Shown here piece by piece: positions 40,962 through 44,769 of a DNA stretch of 44,769 nt. The position numbers and the translations under genes are program-made. Origin of the DNA: Bacillota bacterium (lineage in GTDB: Bacteria; Bacillota; Clostridia; Clostridiales; Caloramatoraceae); NCBI GenBank assembly GCA_023415335.1, contig JAEZLD010000090.1, positions 1 to 44,769 of the forward strand, given 5' to 3'. Numbering within the stretch: the first letter of the stretch is position 1; the number at the start of each line of letters is the position of its first letter. Under the pieces are notes generated by a model. That model was not told the DNA's origin. It was given only the letters and a program-made list of their open reading frames with translations, and ran no database searches.

Positions 40962-43775
40962 CTATTTTCTACCACAATATCGTGATATAGCTTTGCGTAA
41001 TTCTTCAATCAGCAAAATCGGTATTGGTAATACAATTAGAAATAGCCATTCCTTTATGCCAATTGGAGCTGTATTAAAAATATTCTGTAGGAAAGGAACA
41101 TAAATAATAGTACTTAATAAGAATATTTCAAATACAATACCAAAAATGACCCGTTTATTAGCAAAAAGTCCAGCCTTGAATACAGACTGTGTTTCGGTAC
41201 GGCAATTCAGGACCATTCCTATCTGGCAGAACACAATAGATGCTAAAGTCATAGCAGTTGCCCGTCTGTAAATTATACCAGAGCCTGCCAAGGGTACATG
41301 GGGCCAGCCATTTAAAATATTGACAAAGAAATAGGCAGCCATACATACAATGGATTCCATCATGCCATACCATAAGAAGGCTTTGATGGTAATGGACCGG
41401 TTTAAAAGCCTGTCTTTAGTACTACGGGGTGGTTTCTCCATTACCCCCTTTTCGGGCAGTTCCGTTCCAAGACCTAATGCTGGCATCATATCAGTTCCCA
41501 GGTCAACAGCAAGTATCTGCATAACCGTCATAGGAAGCGGAATACCTCCTTTTGAAAAGAGAAATGCTGCAGAAGGTATGGCTTCCGGCATATTACTATT
41601 TAAAATATAAAGCATAAACTTACGAATGTTACTGTAAACCGCGCGGCCTTCTTCAATTGCCTTAACAATAGATGCAAAATTATCATCGGTTAAAATCATG
41701 TCCGCGGCTTCTTTAGCAACATCCGTACCTGATATACCCATTGCTACGCCTATATCGGCTTTCTTTAGTGCTGGCGAATCATTAACTCCATCACCGGTTA
41801 CGGCAACAATGTGTCCTAAATCCTGCAGGCAGCATACAACTCTGTATTTCTGTTCCGGTGCCACACGGGCAAATATAACTTCATTTTTAAGTGCTTCCTT
41901 TAGCTCATTATCTGGCAGGCTTTCCAGTTCCATGCCCGAAATGATTCGCGGATGCTCACCCTTAATAATACCAATGCGTCGTGCAATGCTTTCTGCAGTC
42001 AATCCGTAATCGCCTGTGATCATAATAATACGTATACTAGCTCTCCGGCATTGTTCAACAGCTACAGCCACCTCTGGCCTCGGAGGATCTGCCATAACAA
42101 CAAGCCCCACAAAGGTCAGGTCCTTCTCTATCAATTCCGGTGTATAGGCACTCAGTGCTGCAGGCAGATCATCCTCCTTTGATATGAGGCGATAAGCAAC
42201 AGCCAGTACCCGTAAACCATTGCGGGCATATTTGTCATTTGCCTGCATTATTCTATTCCGCTGGTCATCATCCATTTTAGAAATTCTTCCATTTGTGTAT
42301 ATACTTATACATAGCTCAAGTACCTCTTTAGGAGCACCCTTTATATAAGCAATTCTTTGGCTGCCATTAATAGACTTTTCTAATTGATGGATAGTAGTCA
42401 TACGCTTACGCCGTGAGTCGAAAGGCAGTTCTCTCAACCGAGACGTAATGGTTGACTGCTTGTCTACATCTATTCCTGCCTTTTGTGCAGCAACACCTAG
42501 ACAGGCCTCCGTTGGATCTCCCAGTACAGTATAGCGGTCTGTATCCTCACTTGGCGGAATCAGTCTTGCATTACTGCATAAAGCAGCAGCAGTTAAAAGC
42601 ATCCTTAATCCCTCGTTATCGCTTACAGTGACCTGCTTATCCCCTGCCATAACCTTCCCAACAGGGGCGTAGCCTATGCCTGTAACCTCCAATTCCTGGC
42701 CAGGAAGCCATAAATTATTAACAGTCATTTCATTTTGCGTTAGTGTACCAGTTTTATCAGAGCAGATAACTGTTGTGCAGCCCAATGTTTCAACAGCTGA
42801 CAGTCGTTTAACAAGAGCATGTTCCTTTGCCATACGCTGTACAGCCATTGCAAGCGACAGAGTAACTGTAGGAAGTAACCCCTCCGGTATAAATGCAACA
42901 ATCATACCAAGTGCAAAAATAAAAGACTGTGGAACGTTCTCCTTTACAAAAAATACAGCAGCTATAAAAAAGAAGATTCCAAAACCCAGGGATATCACGG
43001 ATACCTGCTTTGTAACCGTATCTAATTCCCTTTGCAGTGGACTTTTTTCTTCTTTCATAGTTTGAGTAAGCTTAGCAATTTTCCCAAACTCTGTTTCCAT
43101 ACCGATTGTAACTACAACTGCCTTTGCCGTTCCACTGGCCACACTTGTTCCAGCAAAAATAAGGTTTGGTACTTCCGAACGGGATAAGCCCTCGCGCAAA
43201 ACAGGTTCATGGGTTTTATAAACAGGGTTGGATTCTCCAGTTAAGGTAGACTGATTGATCTGCAGATCACTGCTGGCAATCAGACGAGCATCAGCCGATA
43301 TTTTATCCCCTTCCTGGAGAAGCATTATATCTCCAGGAACAAGGTTCTCTGCCAAAACCTGTTGTTCCTGACCATTACGGATAACGCGAACATAAGAAGG
43401 CAGCATACTTTTCAATGCCTCGGTTGCTTTTCCAGCACGAAATTCCTGCCAAAAACTAAATGTTCCATTGATCACATTAACAAGCCATATTGCAATACCC
43501 AATTCAGGCATGTCGGCAAGAATAGCTATAGCACCGCCTATCCATAACAGAATGGCCATCATGCTGATAAAATTAGAGGCAAATACTAAAATTACGGGCT
43601 TTCCCTTTTTTTCACTGATGACATTCTTGCCAAACAAATCTTGTTTTTGATTAACTTCAGCTGCTGTCAGACCTGTCGTACGAGTATGTAGAACCTGAAA
43701 GGTTTCTTCTACAGGCAGCTTAAATATTGTTTCAAAACCATACTCAGTGTCATAAACTTTTTCATGCTCTTTCAT
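40962..43775 (-). CDS. P-type cation ATPase resembling Na+/K+-ATPase (P2C-like)
   Basis: A 937-residue P2-type pump. Visible in order: cation-ATPase N-terminal domain, TGES (179-182, dephosphorylation), PEGLLPTVTLSLA in M4 (E298), SDKTGTLTQNE (Asp340 phosphorylated), KGAPKEVLE, TGDGVNDSPALKKAD. M5 NSNMPE (S727, N728, E731) and M6 DLGTD (D758, D762) match the residues that bind Na+/K+ in animal Na,K-ATPase (Ser775, Asn776, Glu779, Asp804, Asp808). The M8 aspartate of Na+ site III is Met. PEGLL and the M5/M6 block favour P2C over Ca2+ pumps. No beta-subunit gene is seen. It is first in an operon with two TrkA proteins. Ion and direction are not proven. Confidence 0.9.
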   Translation of the reverse strand: MKEHEKVYDTEYGFETIFKLPVEETFQVLHTRTTGLTAAEVNQKQDLFGKNVISEKKGKPVILVFASNFISMMAILLWIGGAIAILADMPELGIAIWLVNVINGTFSFWQEFRAGKATEALKSMLPSYVRVIRNGQEQQVLAENLVPGDIMLLQEGDKISADARLIASSDLQINQSTLTGESNPVYKTHEPVLREGLSRSEVPNLIFAGTSVASGTAKAVVVTIGMETEFGKIAKLTQTMKEEKSPLQRELDTVTKQVSVISLGFGIFFFIAAVFFVKENVPQSFIFALGMIVAFIPEGLLPTVTLSLAMAVQRMAKEHALVKRLSAVETLGCTTVICSDKTGTLTQNEMTVNNLWLPGQELEVTGIGYAPVGKVMAGDKQVTVSDNEGLRMLLTAAALCSNARLIPPSEDTDRYTVLGDPTEACLGVAAQKAGIDVDKQSTITSRLRELPFDSRRKRMTTIHQLEKSINGSQRIAYIKGAPKEVLELCISIYTNGRISKMDDDQRNRIMQANDKYARNGLRVLAVAYRLISKEDDLPAALSAYTPELIEKDLTFVGLVVMADPPRPEVAVAVEQCRRASIRIIMITGDYGLTAESIARRIGIIKGEHPRIISGMELESLPDNELKEALKNEVIFARVAPEQKYRVVCCLQDLGHIVAVTGDGVNDSPALKKADIGVAMGISGTDVAKEAADMILTDDNFASIVKAIEEGRAVYSNIRKFMLYILNSNMPEAIPSAAFLFSKGGIPLPMTVMQILAVDLGTDMMPALGLGTELPEKGVMEKPPRSTKDRLLNRSITIKAFLWYGMMESIVCMAAYFFVNILNGWPHVPLAGSGIIYRRATAMTLASIVFCQIGMVLNCRTETQSVFKAGLFANKRVIFGIVFEIFLLSTIIYVPFLQNIFNTAPIGIKEWLFLIVLPIPILLIEELRKAISRYCGRK

Positions 43776-44112
43776 ATACTACCTCATTAAATAAATAAAA
43801 TACTTTTCAATCACATACCTTTTTTATAATTATAAAGACTACATGAGCCTGTTAACCTCCTGGTTATAATTTATTTCATTGGGCAAGAAAAATTTTTTTC
43901 AGGTGCAATGCCTAATATTTTATATAGGTTATATATATGCGTTTATTTATCTATTCTAGTCTTCCTATTTGGTAATTTCAAACATTTTTAGAATTATTTT
44001 CATTTTTTAGCACTAATTAAAAGTCTTAAGATGAAACCAATATATGAGATAAAATTTTAAAGGAAATGCTGAAGTGATTTAGACTCTTATAAAAAATAAT
44101 GCTTACACTCAT
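43776..44112. other. AT-rich leader region upstream of the pump operon
   Basis: No gene, riboswitch or convincing promoter is visible. The only structure noted is a small hairpin AACC-TCCT-GGTT (43854-43865) about 80 nt before the ATPase start, whose ribosome binding site is GAGGTAGT. I looked for a c-di-AMP (ydaO-type) riboswitch and did not find its conserved core. Confidence 0.4.
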
Positions 44113-44240
44113 AGTGATATTGAAGTTTTACAGCTTCAGTGATATTATATTAGTTTTTAAAGCTTGCAAAGCTAATATCACTGGGCACAAGCCGAATATA
44201 ACTGCGAAGCAATATAACTCGCCAATAGGCGATTATAACT
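44113..44240. repeat. array of small hairpins separated by 9-nt AATAT(C/A)ACT spacers
   Basis: Five short inverted repeats are strung between nearly identical 9-mers: AGTGATATT (44113), hairpin TGAAG/CTTCA, AGTGATATT (44138), hairpin AGCTT-GCA-AAGCT inside ATTAG/CTAAT, AATATCACT (44174), GGC-ACAA-GCC, AATATAACT (44195), GC-GAA-GC, AATATAACT (44211), CGCC-AATA-GGCG, ATTATAACT (44232). The first two 9-mers are inverted with respect to the others. No coding capacity is seen. It lies immediately before a perfect terminator, a tRNA fragment and a recombinase gene. Similar hairpin-spacer strings occur in clostridial genomes, but I know of no assigned function. Confidence 0.65.
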
Positions 44241-44282
44241 AAAAAAGCAGTAATTTGTATACCAACAAATTACTGCTTTTTT
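44241..44282. terminator. perfect 18-bp bidirectional terminator
   Basis: AAAAAAGCAGTAATTTGT pairs perfectly with its complement over ATACCA, with A and T runs on the two sides. On the minus strand it directly follows the tRNA 3' fragment, as expected for a tRNA gene terminator. Confidence 0.9.
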
Positions 44283-44284
44283 TC

Positions 44285-44307
44285 TGGTGGAGATAAGGGG
44301 ATTCGAA
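44285..44307 (-). tRNA. 3' end of a tRNA (or tmRNA) gene without its body; likely attachment site
   Basis: Minus strand reads T-loop TTCGAAT, T-stem half CCCCT, acceptor half TATCTCC, discriminator A and encoded CCA, followed by a terminator. The 5' T-stem half and everything upstream are missing: the flanking sequence is unrelated AT-rich DNA. This is the typical footprint left when an element integrates into the 3' end of a tRNA gene. A recombinase gene starts 160 bp away. The tRNA identity cannot be fixed from 23 nt. Confidence 0.6.
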
Positions 44308-44464
44308 TTAAAAATATATGAAATCATGGAGTAAGGCAAGTAAACTAAGAAATGCCCTACTCTTTTTTTATTACATAAAATACTTATTAAATACACACAA
44401 TAATCAAAGATAAGTAAGGTTAATAAAGATAAGCCATAATCATGGGTAAGGGAGGAGCAGCTAA

Positions 44465-44769
44465 ATGGATTTAGGAGATGGAGCGGATTTAAATAAGAAG
44501 TGGCATGATACCATAAGGATAGTGGAAGCTCAGACAGAAGAAAGGAAATTTTATTACATTGTTGATGAGAACTATGACTTTATCCCTTTAACTAAAGAAT
44601 ACCTTGACATGATACAAGTGAGGGCTGAAAGAGAGGTTTCCCCTAACACTACAAAAACATACTGCTATTTACTGTGGCACTTCATAGTTTTTCTTAAAAT
44701 AAAGGGGCTCGGAATTCTTGACTTGGATGGTAAGCCCGAAGTCTTGATAAAGTTTAAACAGTGGTTGAT
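44465..44769 (+). CDS. tyrosine recombinase, N-terminal part (cut by window edge)
   Basis: One hundred and one codons are visible before the edge, starting MDLGDGADLNKKWHDTIRIV after GGGAGGAG. YIVDENYDFIPLTKEYLDMI followed by SPNTTKTYCYLLWHFIVFLK is the N-terminal SAM-like core-binding domain of phage-integrase family recombinases, closest in style to Tn554-type transposon recombinases. The catalytic domain lies outside the window. With the tRNA fragment at 44285 this suggests a mobile element extending to the right. Confidence 0.75.
   Translation, partial: MDLGDGADLNKKWHDTIRIVEAQTEERKFYYIVDENYDFIPLTKEYLDMIQVRAEREVSPNTTKTYCYLLWHFIVFLKIKGLGILDLDGKPEVLIKFKQWL

Noticed and set aside
43776..44100. 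A c-di-AMP (ydaO-type) riboswitch ahead of the pump operon
   Set aside because: The conserved core sequences of that riboswitch are not visible; only one small hairpin was found.
44113..44240. CRISPR-like repeat-spacer array
   Set aside because: The repeated units are only 9 nt, inverted among themselves, and separated by 7-28 nt hairpins; there are no cas genes nearby.

Overview
The window reads as a chromosomal segment of a strictly anaerobic, low-GC Firmicute of the class Clostridia. The evidence is a glmS ribozyme, a leucyl T-box, ferredoxin-linked 2-oxoacid oxidation, a phosphotransbutyrylase/butyrate kinase pair, CdaA/CdaR, diaminopimelate peptidoglycan synthesis, strong AGGAGG-type ribosome binding sites, and a UGA-containing selenoprotein gene. 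Most genes are on the minus strand, in short operons separated by rho-independent hairpins.

Layout. 1-1.7 kb: two Nudix hydrolases flanking a HAD phosphatase; the first is cut by the window edge. 1.9-5.7 kb: a small MITE-like repeat, then glmS with its self-cleaving ribozyme, then glmM (amino-sugar supply to the wall). 5.9-7.2 kb: a bactofilin-like and YhbD-like pair. 7.4-7.8 kb: a pair of overlapping small ORFs, possibly a frameshifted gene. 7.8-13.2 kb: a minus-strand operon ptb-buk-P-loop ATPase-ferredoxin-vorB-vorA-vorC, which would turn 2-oxoacids into acyl-CoA, acyl-phosphate and ATP, with a divergent AraC-type regulator. 14.4-18.0 kb: cdaA-cdaR-FAD oxidoreductase, with c-di-AMP synthase separated from glmM. 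18.3-22.8 kb: a membrane-anchored coiled-coil protein, dapF, a DUF1540 mini-protein and psuK-psuG. 22.8-25.8 kb: a second MITE-like repeat, a PHP phosphoesterase, an amidase-domain protein and a VanY-like peptidase. 25.9-34.7 kb: T-box-controlled leuS, pepF, flotillin and a membrane pyrophosphatase of the K+-independent signature.

34.8-38.5 kb: a HesB-like selenoprotein whose gene is interrupted by an in-frame UGA and so is easily missed. It has a near-ideal promoter and a CsoR-type palindrome at its start site. A flippase, a GGDEF protein and a 130-nt tRNA-like gene that does not fold as a standard cloverleaf follow. 38.9-43.8 kb: a Na,K-ATPase-like P-type pump directly upstream of two TrkA/RCK proteins but no Trk/Ktr channel gene, plus a small membrane protein. 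44.1-44.8 kb: an array of small hairpins with 9-nt spacers, a perfect terminator, the 3' end of a tRNA gene without its body, and the start of a tyrosine recombinase, so a mobile element probably begins here and continues beyond the window.

The candidates most worth following are the P-type ATPase/twin-TrkA system, the selenoprotein with its operator, the oversized tRNA-like gene and the hairpin array at the right edge.
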